Shown: positions 45,033 to 53,619, counted from the stretch's first letter. The stretch is DNA of 64,000 nucleotides from Clostridiales bacterium (GCA_020859985.1 JAJBVD010000042.1:62001-126000), one strand, 5' to 3'. The notes: generated by a model not told the origin, from the letters alone. Translations and numbers: made by a program.

Positions 45033-46428
45033 ACTGAGCATCTCCGCTATCACTTTTTTTATCCAATAGATTCAATCGTGTAAAAAATTCCTGTAATAAT
45101 CCCTTTGAAATATGATCAAGATAGATCCCCCGCTTTTCATATTCTGTAAAAAGATCAACCAAACGAATTCTATCTCTATTCTGAATCGAAATCTTAGTTA
45201 AAAAAATGATGTCACTTTCTGTCAAGTTAAAAACAAGGCCTGCTTTCCTTCTGTTTTTCAACCAGCGGTGTTTATAAAATTCCGTAAGCTTCTCCACATA
45301 CGCTTCATTTGCCCTTTTTCTGTCTGTATTAAGGAACTGTCGTTTTACACACTCAAACAAATGCTGTATTGCTGTATCTGTACTACTATTACTTTGGTGA
45401 AAAGCAATAGAATTAAAATCCGAATAATCACCAATGGCATCAATATAAAATTGTTCAATATTTTCTACTTCTTTGGCAGTTTTCTCATCATCAATCACAC
45501 TCTGTTTAATCATCTCAGAAAGTTTTATGTAATCGACCATCATATCTGTATCATCAATTTGATTAAGCAATTCAAGGGTAATCGCATGGCAAAAAATATT
45601 ATTTACATTCTCATGTAATAATTTCCAACCACCCCTACAGCACTCCCTGTTTGCACTAACCTTCTCCCAATCCAATGCAAAAAATAATTTTGTCTGATTA
45701 GTTCTACTGCCGCTTCCGAAATGGTCAAGTGCAATACATGTCTGTGATGTATAGTAGAGATAATATAAAGCTAATAGATTTGATAATTCTTGTGGCGAAC
45801 TCAACTCATTCTTTAGCATAAAATGTAAGTCATTCTTAAATTTATTAGATGCATCTTCATATACAACAAAATATGAACTATTATCACTTTCTTCAGATTT
45901 TTTGTTGGTACCAATACAATCCGCCATTAACTGCTCAAGGGCATTATAAGAATAGGAATTCATTGTGGTGCTTATTGCTTGTTTATCTACATCGTCAATT
46001 CTAAGCACATCATTCAGAAATGCAGCAAGCCGTTGGACAGATTTATTATCTGAATCACCTTTAAATACATACATCCCAATATTATTTGCAACAAATTGAT
46101 CATCCTTGTAAAAGAAAATTTTTATTATATTTGAAAGGCTTTGAATATCTTCTTCTTCAATTTCTGTCTCTTCTATGACTTTATTAATGATCGAATCAAA
46201 ATCGGTATCTGGAGTTGTTACATTCATCGCAATCTTGATAAATTCTCCAATTACATCTTCCATCTCCGTCACAATTGGCGATTGTGCTTTCCCTGTCGCT
46301 TTATAAGGGAATAATTTAAATCTCTGATCTGGAATATGATAAATACGACAAGAGTCCAAACTCTTTTCATCTAAAGATTTCCATTTGAAATTTTTCTTAA
46401 ATTCTTCTTCAGAAAAATGATACCTCAT
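45013..46428 (-). CDS. dptG: DptG, phosphorothioation-dependent restriction protein
   Basis: 471 residues, assigned mainly by its place between dptF and dptH and by its size. Mostly helical, with no catalytic motif that I can name. The RYHFSEEEFKKNF start and the basic HRWLKNRRKAG segment near the C-terminus are visible. It overlaps dptF by 4 nt (ATGA) and dptH by 20 nt, so all three are co-translated. Confidence 0.78.
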   Translation of the reverse strand: MRYHFSEEEFKKNFKWKSLDEKSLDSCRIYHIPDQRFKLFPYKATGKAQSPIVTEMEDVIGEFIKIAMNVTTPDTDFDSIINKVIEETEIEEEDIQSLSNIIKIFFYKDDQFVANNIGMYVFKGDSDNKSVQRLAAFLNDVLRIDDVDKQAISTTMNSYSYNALEQLMADCIGTNKKSEESDNSSYFVVYEDASNKFKNDLHFMLKNELSSPQELSNLLALYYLYYTSQTCIALDHFGSGSRTNQTKLFFALDWEKVSANRECCRGGWKLLHENVNNIFCHAITLELLNQIDDTDMMVDYIKLSEMIKQSVIDDEKTAKEVENIEQFYIDAIGDYSDFNSIAFHQSNSSTDTAIQHLFECVKRQFLNTDRKRANEAYVEKLTEFYKHRWLKNRRKAGLVFNLTESDIIFLTKISIQNRDRIRLVDLFTEYEKRGIYLDHISKGLLQEFFTRLNLLDKKSDSGDAQYVKRIL

Positions 46429-48152
46429 CTTATCACCTCAAACTTATAACCAAACTTTGTTTTCTTTAAAGTGGATTTTTCTCCGGAAGATGCAACAATA
46501 AACACTTCTTGCTTTGCATTTCCCGTCTTTAACATCCTCTTAACAAAGCCAATGAAATCAGCATGACTGTTCATGTCAGCTGTTGTATGAATGTATCCAT
46601 GATTTAGTTGATAAATCATTTGATATAACAAAAAATCAATATTTAACACAATATTAGTGTGCAATTTTTCATTTATAAATCCAACTTTTAATTCCGGAAT
46701 AAATCGCTGCAGTTCATTTTTATCAACAGCTACTGGAATTACACTAAGGTCTTCATCAAAATCCACTTTCTCATATAAAAAGTATGGTTGGTTATCTTGG
46801 TCTAAACACGGGTGATTATCATTATCTATTCCACACCACTGTAATAAAGCTTCTTCTACTGCATTATATAATTCTCTAAGTTTTTTTCCTTGTCCAGAAT
46901 TAAATAAAAATAAAGTTTTTACGAATTTATTATAGATAACATCATTAAAAGAGTTTGTTTTCATTGCTCTAATCCGGAGCAGCAATCTAAATATACAACT
47001 CTTTATATCTTTATCCATATTTATTGTATTAACAATTTCTTTTTCCAATAAATACTCACCATAAATGGTGTCATTTAAATCATTTTTTATAAGATCAGTA
47101 ACATCTGTCGATACATAAAACTCTACAGCAAACTCATCCCCTAACTCATCTCTATATAATACTGGATCACATTCTCTAACATCATCCATAAGTCCTGATA
47201 CGCCAATCTGCTCAAATATTAATTCCGGAGTAATTCCCTTTAAAAATCTCTTAATTGCAGTATCAGGATTCGACAATGCATCGCTTGTAGCAGAATAACT
47301 AAAATCCTGTGGAACAATAATGTCATAGAAATAATTGAGGATTTCTCTTGTCGTAAGAATTTCCTTCTTTTTTATGATTGTCATTACAAGCAAATTAGAA
47401 ATATACTTTTGAATATTCTCATTCTGCAGAAACACAAAATTATATCTAACTTCACATTTTGTCTGCAATGGACACCTTGAACATTTATTGTAATAAGCAT
47501 TCGCAAAAGGGGTTTCTGAAGTCGAGTTAAAAATTCTCCTTAATATTTGCTGTATATATTCTGAGGTCGCTCCATCCGCAGAAAGCGTATAAAGCTGATA
47601 ATCTGCAAAACTAACATGTTGAAAACTACTATTTTTATCATATCCATTTTCTACAATTTTGGTAGAAAGAATACAGTGATCCTGCACATAAGCGCGAAGT
47701 TTGCTAAATCTTTTTCCATACTCCGATTCAATAAAATTATTCAAGACACCAAGATTAATTGCCAGAATAAAATTTTCACCATCTGCATCAATATTCTGAT
47801 CAGAAAACTCGTCTAATACATCATTTAACGTTTCAATTGCAGTCTTACTAGGCGAGCTGCTTTCTGTTGCATCATTATGAATTTTATATCCAGAAAGCAG
47901 ATGCTCTTCATCTAAATTTTTCAAATAAGACAACAAATGAGATTTTCCATCTCCCGCACTACCACAAAGCAAAACTAACGTTTTTCTATTAGACGCATTA
48001 ACACATCTGAGAATGTCTTTTAAGTCATCTTCCAGAGCTCTTCTGATATGCATGTATTTTTTAAAATCATCAAAATTCTTATCACTGTCTATAGAATCTA
48101 CAGATGATTTTCTCAATCTATTCAATTCATCTACAAGCGCACATACACCCAT
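46425..48152 (-). CDS. dptF: DptF, phosphorothioation-dependent restriction NTPase
   Basis: 575 residues from ATG 48152, with GGGGGAA about 9 nt upstream; a GTG 18 nt further up is in frame. Walker A VLLCGSAGDGKSHLLSYL near residue 65, and a four-cysteine zinc-like cluster CSRCPLQTKC in the middle. DptF is the first gene of the restriction set. With DptG and DptH it damages DNA that lacks phosphorothioate marks. There is no obvious promoter in the preceding 20 nt. Confidence 0.88.
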   Translation of the reverse strand: MGVCALVDELNRLRKSSVDSIDSDKNFDDFKKYMHIRRALEDDLKDILRCVNASNRKTLVLLCGSAGDGKSHLLSYLKNLDEEHLLSGYKIHNDATESSSPSKTAIETLNDVLDEFSDQNIDADGENFILAINLGVLNNFIESEYGKRFSKLRAYVQDHCILSTKIVENGYDKNSSFQHVSFADYQLYTLSADGATSEYIQQILRRIFNSTSETPFANAYYNKCSRCPLQTKCEVRYNFVFLQNENIQKYISNLLVMTIIKKKEILTTREILNYFYDIIVPQDFSYSATSDALSNPDTAIKRFLKGITPELIFEQIGVSGLMDDVRECDPVLYRDELGDEFAVEFYVSTDVTDLIKNDLNDTIYGEYLLEKEIVNTINMDKDIKSCIFRLLLRIRAMKTNSFNDVIYNKFVKTLFLFNSGQGKKLRELYNAVEEALLQWCGIDNDNHPCLDQDNQPYFLYEKVDFDEDLSVIPVAVDKNELQRFIPELKVGFINEKLHTNIVLNIDFLLYQMIYQLNHGYIHTTADMNSHADFIGFVKRMLKTGNAKQEVFIVASSGEKSTLKKTKFGYKFEVIR

Positions 48153-48172
48153 TATATTTACTTCCCCCACAA

Positions 48173-48304
48173 CTATTTCTTGGTATAGCTAATAAAATCT
48201 TCAAAATCACAATTTTCGCTTTCATATTCAACGAACACTCTATGATCAAATCCGGCTTGTTCAAAACCTAATGCCTGTCCGCCGGCACCCGCACAAATTT
48301 CAAT
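48173..48304 (-). pseudogene. Stub of a DNA cytosine-5 methyltransferase (N-terminal motif I)
   Basis: IEICAGAGGQALGFEQAGFD is motif I of m5C methyltransferases (F/ICAGAGG), followed by FVEYE, then unrelated codons to a stop: 43 codons in all. It follows the small HTH gene and joins the dptF leader. The rest of the enzyme, including the catalytic PC motif, is absent. Confidence 0.65.
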
Positions 48305-48323
48305 TTAATTCCCGTTTCAAAGC

Positions 48324-48527
48324 TCATAATAAAGTTTTGCCATTGGTTTTAATGTATCTGCCGCTTTTGATTCTCTCACCCTTCGGTTTCTCTGCATCTA
48401 CAGGAATCGCCCAATAGAAACCTATCTTTATCGCGCCTTCAATGCAGCCTTCAAAACACAACGTATTAATCTTTCTCGTGGAAAGTCCCCATTTTTCTGA
48501 TACCTGTTTAATTGATAAGTATTCCAT
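48324..48527 (-). CDS. Small helix-turn-helix DNA-binding protein
   Basis: 67 residues: MEYLSIKQVSEKWGLSTRKI, a MerR/excisionase-like helix-turn-helix, then GAIKIGFYWAIPVDAEKP and RIKSGRYIKTN. GGAGG lies 7 nt before the ATG. Proteins of this type commonly precede a cytosine methyltransferase gene in Firmicutes mobile elements, and a methyltransferase stub follows here. It could also act as an excisionase. Confidence 0.7.
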   Translation of the reverse strand: MEYLSIKQVSEKWGLSTRKINTLCFEGCIEGAIKIGFYWAIPVDAEKPKGERIKSGRYIKTNGKTLL

Positions 48528-48781
48528 CTATGTTCCTCCGTTAATTAGGAGACAAATTAAAATAATCTTTCTACAGTATAATCTAAACCTCGAACAAAAT
48601 CAATATGGTTTATGGTATCTGTTGTCCAATCCAAAACAAGCTGTCGCACATCCGTGACACCTCATCATGAAATTTAAAATAATTGACCATGCCGGATTTC
48701 TTTTCCACTCTCTCTATTAATTAAATCAGTATTTATTTCTTCTTTACTTATTACTTCTTTAATTAATTGTGTGCGATTTTC
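48528..48781. other. Region with the in-frame tail of the replication initiator, no intact gene
   Basis: Beyond the TAA of the 48782-49267 gene, the same frame stays open for 37 codons (ENRTQLIKEVISKEEINTDL ...). These resemble the Asn/Ile-rich linker of related initiators, then stop. The remainder shows nothing further. Confidence 0.45.
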
Positions 48782-49267
48782 TTACGCAGGTTTTTCTTCC
48801 GCCGGATTTTCCTGCGCAGGATTTTCCGATGCTGGATCTTCCAGTGCTGGATTTTCCAATGTTGGATTTTCTGCTTCTGGACTCTCCACCACCTGATTAC
48901 CTGATGCGGAACTCCCTGTTTCCGAATCATCCAAAAGCTGTTTTTCTGACACTGGCTTTTCCGCTTTTGGCAACACCGGACGCTCGTAGATAACATAGAC
49001 ATTATCCCGAAACATTCCTTTCTCATCCCTTCTGCGTTCGCGGCGAAGATAGCCTTTGTCCTCCAGCTCTTTGAGTGCGGAAGCCACACCGCTCCGCCCC
49101 TCCCTGCAGATAGCCACCAGACCGTTGATGCTGTAAATCCAGCTCTCCGGCAGACTTAAAAAGAGAAACAGCATTCCTTTTGCTTTCAGCGTCAGGTTTT
49201 TGTCTCTCAAATGATAATTGCTCATGGTTGTATAATTCGTATTTTTTTCAATGCGTATCACCGGCAT
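48782..49267 (-). CDS. Replication initiator / HTH protein of mobile elements, truncated
   Basis: 161 residues. The N-terminal winged helix (MPVIRIEKNTNYTTMSNYHL, then LTLKAKGMLFLFLSLPESW and VASALKELEDKGYLRRER) is the common start of ICE and plasmid initiators in Clostridia. It is followed by a Pro/Glu/Asn repeat (ENPALEDPASENPAQENPAE). The family normally has a second domain of 100 or more residues. Here a TAA after EEKPA, possibly from a CAA codon, cuts it off. Probably a remnant of the island's replication or transfer module. Confidence 0.7.
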   Translation of the reverse strand: MPVIRIEKNTNYTTMSNYHLRDKNLTLKAKGMLFLFLSLPESWIYSINGLVAICREGRSGVASALKELEDKGYLRRERRRDEKGMFRDNVYVIYERPVLPKAEKPVSEKQLLDDSETGSSASGNQVVESPEAENPTLENPALEDPASENPAQENPAEEKPA

Positions 49268-49337
49268 AAATTCATCACCCCCTTTCCCGACAGATCATGC
49301 GGAAGAAAAATATGGAGGACAGTACATAAGACAACAC

Positions 49338-49595
49338 TTATGAATACCGGTCTCTGACGTGAGGTTTACGCCGGAAAACATCGACATCTTTCTTGTAAAA
49401 GCACTCGGCAAAAAGGCATTTACGATACTTAAAACGCGGCTGATAATATTCGCATTGTTTGCAGGAACGTGGATAAGAACTGCTTTTCACCTCTGGGCTG
49501 ACGCTGCTCTGTTCCGATGTTTTTTCCGCTTTCCGCACCATCCGGTCGTAATGGCAAAATTCGCCGTTGTCATTCTTTTTCTCATTCCTGCTCAT
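49338..49595 (-). CDS. Small cysteine-rich protein, mobile-element type
   Basis: 85 residues, charged N-terminus and a C-terminal CKQCEYYQPRFKYRKCLFAEC pattern likely to bind a metal (cited pieces: SCKQCEYYQ and KYRKCLFAEC). The start overlaps the stop of the next cysteine-rich gene by 4 nt. Genes of this kind lie beside the replication initiator in Lachnospiraceae conjugative elements. Function unknown. Confidence 0.65.
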   Translation of the reverse strand: MSRNEKKNDNGEFCHYDRMVRKAEKTSEQSSVSPEVKSSSYPRSCKQCEYYQPRFKYRKCLFAECFYKKDVDVFRRKPHVRDRYS

Positions 49596-49858
49596 CTGTT
49601 CCGCCCCCTTGCCATTGCATCCAGATCCTTATAGCAGGATACCGTCACACAGGGACGACCTTTCGCATAGGGACAACCATCGCATTTCGTCTTTTTGGGA
49701 GTCTCTGCCAGATAGTAGCAGTTGTTTTCTCCGAGAACACATCCGACCTTTTTGTTTTTCCAGAAATAGCAGCCCTTACAGGAAGATGGACGGTCTGCAT
49801 AGTACCGGATGCCTTCAATTACAATCGTTTTTTTCTGTCTTTTCTGACTCTGGGACAT
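49592..49858 (-). CDS. Small cysteine-rich protein, mobile-element type
   Basis: 88 residues from ATG 49858 with GGAGG at 9 nt. Eight cysteines in pairs (SCKGCYFW, GCVLGENNCYY, KCDGCPYAKGRPC, VSCYKD) suggest two zinc-binding knuckles. First of two coupled cysteine-rich genes. No named family recognised. Confidence 0.68.
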   Translation of the reverse strand: MSQSQKRQKKTIVIEGIRYYADRPSSCKGCYFWKNKKVGCVLGENNCYYLAETPKKTKCDGCPYAKGRPCVTVSCYKDLDAMARGRNR

Positions 49859-50285
49859 AAAAGAATACCTCCATGAATTTTGATTTTGTTTCCGGATGCT
49901 CGCCACCGAAAACGTAAAAGCCCGCCTGTGTGCTGCTTTTAAGCAGAAACAGACGGACTATGTACAGCTAAGAAAGAATTGTGTTCTGTTAGCAAAATGG
50001 AATTTTTATTAGATGGAGCACCGATTTCAGCTAACCGATCTTAGCCAGAGGAAGTATGTACGAAACTTGAGAATTTTTTTAGATAGGTAAATCAGAACTG
50101 ATTTTCGCTGATTTTGAATGAATCTGAATGGATTTTTCAACCAACAACTTTCTTAGCTGGAAACCGGCAAAAATCGCCGATTTTCAGATTCTTAGCTGGA
50201 AGCCCTTTTTTCTTAGCTGGCCGGCTAAGAAATCCTCAAAATCTTAGCTGGGACTGAACCTGACGACTTTCGTTAGCCAATAAAA

Positions 50286-50389
50286 AAAGCGGAACCTGTT
50301 TTCGTGTCAGCTAACACGTTCTTAGCAGATTTCCGCTTAAAAAATCCCGTCCCTGGCGGGATTCGAACCCACGGCCTTCCGCTTAGGAG
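50286..50389. repeat. Proximal attachment-site repeat (with intact tRNA)
   Basis: Matches 28818-28919. The identical core is 50347-50389, running from the tRNA acceptor end to the anticodon loop. Confidence 0.8.
50287..50338 (-). terminator. tRNA-Arg terminator
   Basis: AAGCGGAA (50287-50294) pairs with TTCCGCTT (50331-50338), with an inner CGTGT/ACACG stem. The minus strand continues in TTTTT (50286-50282). Confidence 0.65.
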
Positions 50390-50421
50390 GCGGACGCTCT
50401 ATCCTACTGAGCTACAGAGAC
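50348..50421 (-). tRNA. tRNA-Arg (anticodon CCU)
   Basis: 74 nt without encoded CCA. Acceptor GTCTCTG pairs with CAGGGAC; D-arm GCTC/GAGC; anticodon stem TCCGC/GCGGA around loop CTCCTAA, anticodon CCU for AGG codons; T-arm GTGGG/CCCGC with TTCGAAT loop. All stems pair. This gene is the integration target of the island. Confidence 0.96.
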
Positions 50422-50652
50422 ATAATACGAATTTTCCTTGATTTTACAGGGTTTTTTGAAATTACCCAATCACCATTTCCGGTCTTTTTTTCATTAGCTG
50501 GTCGCCCTTTTTCTTAGCTGCAGCTAATACGGGGCGACCGGTTCAATGGTAAACAAAATTTTTCAGGATTGCGTTCTTATGGAACTCTTGTCTATTTCAT
50601 AACCATTTCGAACTGCAAACTCATTTTTTCAAACTACTCTCAGCCTTCATGT

Positions 50653-50702
50653 CGTCCCTGTTCTTAGGAGGCGGACGCTCTATCCTGCTGAGCTACAGAG
50701 AC
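50653..50702 (-). pseudogene. tRNA-Arg relic with internal deletion
   Basis: Has the acceptor 5' strand, D-arm, anticodon 5' strand and CTCCTAA loop of tRNA-Arg(CCU), then jumps to CAGGGACG of the acceptor 3' strand. The anticodon 3' strand, variable region and T-arm (26 nt) are missing. It lies about 230 nt upstream of the intact gene in the same orientation and looks like a decayed tandem copy. Confidence 0.8.
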
Positions 50703-50756
50703 TTTTTAGTGCCTGTCAAGTATACTATATCCATCCGCAAATTACAAGATAACTTT

Positions 50757-51632
50757 TCACGCAAAATTTATCTTCCCCTGCAGCCAGATATTGCCCTTGA
50801 AACGGCGGCCGACCTCCGGCTCACCGAGAAGGTCGCTTTTGTTGATGCAGACGTCAAAGTACATATCATTGCACTCCAGATGCAGCACATAGATCTGCTC
50901 GTCGGTGGCGGTATTGGTCACCTTTTCATACTGCATGATATTGCCTATGACCTGATACTGGTCACACTCGGTGCCGCATGGCATGAAACAGGTATCGACG
51001 ATGGAATAGAGATCTTCCGTATACATTCTCCGGGAAATCATGGTGTAGAGATCCATGTCCTCGATGGTCAGACTTTCGATAGCATCCTCATCGCCATTTT
51101 TCGCCGCGGAAAGAAGCTGGCTGCGCTTAGCCGTACTCTTTTGCTGCTGGTCAATTTGTTTGCTGTCTTTCAAAACAGGAAATAGAATCTTTCCGCTGCA
51201 GGAAAGTCCGGACAGAGTGGCAGACATTTTCCGGCCAAAAATCTGGTTCAAAATCTGCTCACGCTGGCATTCCACTGTATTCTGTACAAAAAAGATGAGT
51301 GAAACGCCGACACGCCCGTCGTCGCAGGCTCCGGACCAGGAAAGGCCATCTACCCGTTTTTCGAGGGAGAGTTCCTCCTGCGTCGTTACCTGTGTTCCTC
51401 TTATGCATGGAAAATAATACTGCCTGTGGAAACCATTTCCGTCCAGATTTCCGCCGATGATGATTCCCATATTCGGCGCATATTCCTTATACATCTGCAT
51501 GCAGGCGGTGTTTTCTTCCCCTTTGGCGATGACCCGTTCCGTGTAATCATGAAAGGTCTCGTCCAGATATTTCTCCGCCTCGGATTCTTTATTTAGTTTT
51601 CCAAAACCAATTGCCCTTAAATAAGAATGCAT
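50757..51632 (-). CDS. DUF3881 family protein
   Basis: 291 residues; start MHSYLRAIGFGKLN, typical of a Lachnospiraceae-restricted family of unknown role. ATG 51632 has GGGGAG at 5 nt. No signal peptide or membrane helix. Middle segments such as YAPNMGIIIGGNLDGNGFHRQ (cited as PNMGIIIGGNLDGNGF) and CDDGRVGVSLIFFVQN suggest an alpha/beta cytosolic protein. It follows serS in the same direction. Confidence 0.75.
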   Translation of the reverse strand: MHSYLRAIGFGKLNKESEAEKYLDETFHDYTERVIAKGEENTACMQMYKEYAPNMGIIIGGNLDGNGFHRQYYFPCIRGTQVTTQEELSLEKRVDGLSWSGACDDGRVGVSLIFFVQNTVECQREQILNQIFGRKMSATLSGLSCSGKILFPVLKDSKQIDQQQKSTAKRSQLLSAAKNGDEDAIESLTIEDMDLYTMISRRMYTEDLYSIVDTCFMPCGTECDQYQVIGNIMQYEKVTNTATDEQIYVLHLECNDMYFDVCINKSDLLGEPEVGRRFKGNIWLQGKINFA

Positions 51633-51651
51633 GTGTTCTCCCCGGAGATGT

Positions 51652-51752
51652 TGTAACTGTTCTATACGATGATTGTTCGTTCCATACAGCGAACGTTCTG
51701 GCTATGACTCTTCTGTGTACAAACTCTTCAATCCGGATAATTACAGTTACGT
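51652..51752. repeat. Possible split copy of the 27-nt repeat
   Basis: GTAACTGTTC at 51652-51661 and TTACAGTTAC at 51743-51752 match the two ends of the repeat but are about 80 nt apart. Either an expanded copy or chance. Confidence 0.35.
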
Positions 51753-51797
51753 GATTTCTTATTTTTTTCTTTTGTATCCTGTTTTTACAGTTTTTCT

Positions 51798-53093
51798 TTA
51801 TCTCTTGTTTTCCGGCACCGGGATCAGCTCCATGCCGCCCATGTACGGGCGAAGCGCTTCCGGAATGCGCACGGAACCGTCCTCGTTCAGGTTGTTCTCG
51901 AGGAACGCGATCAGCATACGCGGCGGCGCCACGCAGGTGTTGTTCAGGGTGTGCGCGAGGTATTTGCCGTTCTTGCCGTTGACGCGGATCTTCAGGCGGC
52001 GTGCCTGTGCGTCTCCAAGATTCGAGCAGCTACCAACCTCAAAATATTTCTTTTGACGCGGAGACCAGGCCTCGACGTCACAAGATTTCACCTTCAGGTC
52101 CGCGAGGTCACCGGAGCAGCATTCCAGTGTGCGGACAGGAATATCCAGTGTGCGGAAATAATCTACCGTATTTTGCCACAGACGGTCATACCACATCATA
52201 CTGTCTTCCGGCTTGCAGACCACGATCATCTCCTGCTTTTCAAACTGGTGAATGCGGTATACACCTCTTTCCTCGATACCGTGCGCACCTTTTTCCTTGC
52301 GGAAGCAGGGAGAATAGCTGGTCAGCGTTTTCGGAAGCTCTTCTTCCGGAATGATAGTGTCAATAAATTTACCGATCATGGAGTGCTCGCTCGTTCCGAT
52401 CAAAAACAGATCCTCGCCCTCAATCTTATACATCATGGCGTCCATCTCGGCAAAGCTCATAACGCCGGTCACGACATTGCTGCGGATCATGTACGGCGGG
52501 ATGCAGTAGGTGAAGCCGCGGTTGATCATAAAGTCGCGCGCATAGGAAAGCACTGCGGAATGCAGACGTGCAATGTCACCCATCAGATAGTAAAATCCAT
52601 TGCCGGCCACTCTGCCGGCCGCGTCCATGTCGATACCGTTCAGTTTTTCCATGATCTCGGTATGATACGGAATCTCAAAATCCGGCACGAACGGATCGCC
52701 AAAGCGCTGCAGTTCGACGTTCTCACTATCGTCCTTACCGATCGGTACAGAAGGATCAATAATATTGGGGATGATCAGCATGATTTCCCGGATTCTCGCC
52801 TCAACTTCCTTTTCCTTTGCGCTCAGTTCTTCCACGCGCTCGGCATTTGCCGTCACCTGACGCTTCACTTCCTCGGCTTCTTCCTTTTTGCCCTGGCCCA
52901 TCAGCATACCAATCTGCTTTGAGATCTTATTGCGGCTTGCGCGAAGCGCTTCCACTTCCTGCTTGATGTCGCGGTTCTGCTGATCAAGGTTAAGCACCTC
53001 ATCCACGAGCGGCAGCTTTTCATCCTGAAATTTATTTCGGATGTTCTGCTTTACAACTTCCGGGTTTTCTCTTACAAATTTGATGTCCAGCAT
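51798..53093 (-). CDS. serS: Seryl-tRNA synthetase
   Basis: 431 residues from ATG 53093, with GGAGG at 8 nt. An N-terminal coiled-coil arm (about 30-105) reads the tRNA-Ser long arm. The class II catalytic core has the TSEHSMIGKF motif, motif 2 (SPCFRKEKGAHG) and motif 3 (NNTCVAPPRMLIAFLEN, cited as NNTCVAPPRMLIAFL). It charges tRNA-Ser in the cytoplasm. Full length. The gene begins 1 nt after the DUF4446 stop, so the two are probably one transcript. Confidence 0.97.
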   Translation of the reverse strand: MLDIKFVRENPEVVKQNIRNKFQDEKLPLVDEVLNLDQQNRDIKQEVEALRASRNKISKQIGMLMGQGKKEEAEEVKRQVTANAERVEELSAKEKEVEARIREIMLIIPNIIDPSVPIGKDDSENVELQRFGDPFVPDFEIPYHTEIMEKLNGIDMDAAGRVAGNGFYYLMGDIARLHSAVLSYARDFMINRGFTYCIPPYMIRSNVVTGVMSFAEMDAMMYKIEGEDLFLIGTSEHSMIGKFIDTIIPEEELPKTLTSYSPCFRKEKGAHGIEERGVYRIHQFEKQEMIVVCKPEDSMMWYDRLWQNTVDYFRTLDIPVRTLECCSGDLADLKVKSCDVEAWSPRQKKYFEVGSCSNLGDAQARRLKIRVNGKNGKYLAHTLNNTCVAPPRMLIAFLENNLNEDGSVRIPEALRPYMGGMELIPVPENKR

Positions 53094-53094
53094 G

Positions 53095-53619
53095 TTATTG
53101 TCCTCCATTCATGTCGCTAAAATATGTTACCGCCTGGCGCAGAGCTTCTTTTTCCTCCGGTCCGAGAACGATATAGGATTCGCCTTTTACAATTTCCTTA
53201 ATATAAGTGTAGCAGCCGTCTCTGCCGTGTATCGTGTTCAGCACGAAGCCGGAATCGCTCTCATCCAGCATGGCAAGCGCAAAACTCAGTCTCCCGCCCA
53301 CATCCGGAAACGCGTCATACTTTACAATCCCGATCTTATTCGCGGATCGCTTCTGTATTTCCTTGATCCGATGAATCTCATCGTTGTGCAGACGGCTCAT
53401 CTCCGTAAGCTTGTCAACTTCAAGAAACTTCTGCGAAAATGCTTTTTCCAGCGACGCCGCATCCTTCCCCTTCATGAAGATGCGATACCGCTTCAGAAAT
53501 CTGGTCATTTTCATGGATACGTGTACCATATAAAGCAGCACCAGTATCAGGATACCCATCATGGCAATCACAAGAATGCCAGGATCAATCCCAAGCGAAT
53601 TCAAGATATTACTTTCCAT
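53095..53619 (-). CDS. DUF4446 family membrane protein
   Basis: 174 residues. An N-terminal membrane helix (ILVIAMMGILILVLLYMVHV, about 16-35), a helical region and a C-terminal domain with FPDVGGRLSFALAMLD and GCYTYIKEIVKGES. This family is conserved beside parAB and serS in Clostridia, including spore formers, with unknown function. Upstream of serS and directly adjacent to it. Confidence 0.85.
   Translation of the reverse strand: MESNILNSLGIDPGILVIAMMGILILVLLYMVHVSMKMTRFLKRYRIFMKGKDAASLEKAFSQKFLEVDKLTEMSRLHNDEIHRIKEIQKRSANKIGIVKYDAFPDVGGRLSFALAMLDESDSGFVLNTIHGRDGCYTYIKEIVKGESYIVLGPEEKEALRQAVTYFSDMNGGQ

Larger units (their letters stand above)
28818..50389. mobile_element. Genomic island in the 3' end of tRNA-Arg(CCU), carrying Dnd/Dpt
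   Basis: The 3' part of the tRNA-Arg gene plus its downstream terminator region is present twice: at 28818-28919 and, with the intact gene, at 50286-50389. The inner 43 nt (28877-28919 and 50347-50389) are identical. This is the usual outcome of site-specific integration into a tRNA 3' end. The 21.5 kb between is AT-rich and holds defence genes, IS debris and plasmid/ICE-type small genes. No integrase, excisionase of known type or relaxase was found, so the element is probably immobile. The boundaries come from the direct repeats alone. Confidence 0.75.
49965..50528. repeat. Array of short CTTAGCTGG-type motifs around the attachment site
   Basis: At least twelve copies of (T)TAGC(T/C)(G/A)G in both orientations over 565 nt. 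Direct copies start near 50039, 50151, 50190, 50211, 50242, 50318, 50494 and 50511; inverted copies start near 49965, 50028, 50221, 50307 and 50521. The best form is TTCTTAGCTGG. Two inverted pairs form palindromes (TTAGCTGG-CCGGCTAA at 50213-50228; TTAGCTGCAGCTAA at 50513-50526). They lie on both sides of the tRNA-Arg gene. Confidence 0.7.

Noticed and set aside
38517-48152. BREX, DISARM or another novel defence system
   Set aside because: DGQHR, PP-loop, SMC-like and DptF/HerA-type motifs in this order identify the known Dnd/Dpt system.
28818-50389. Prophage interpretation of the island
   Set aside because: No capsid, tail, terminase, portal or lysis genes; cargo is phosphorothioation, AbiE and ICE-type small genes.
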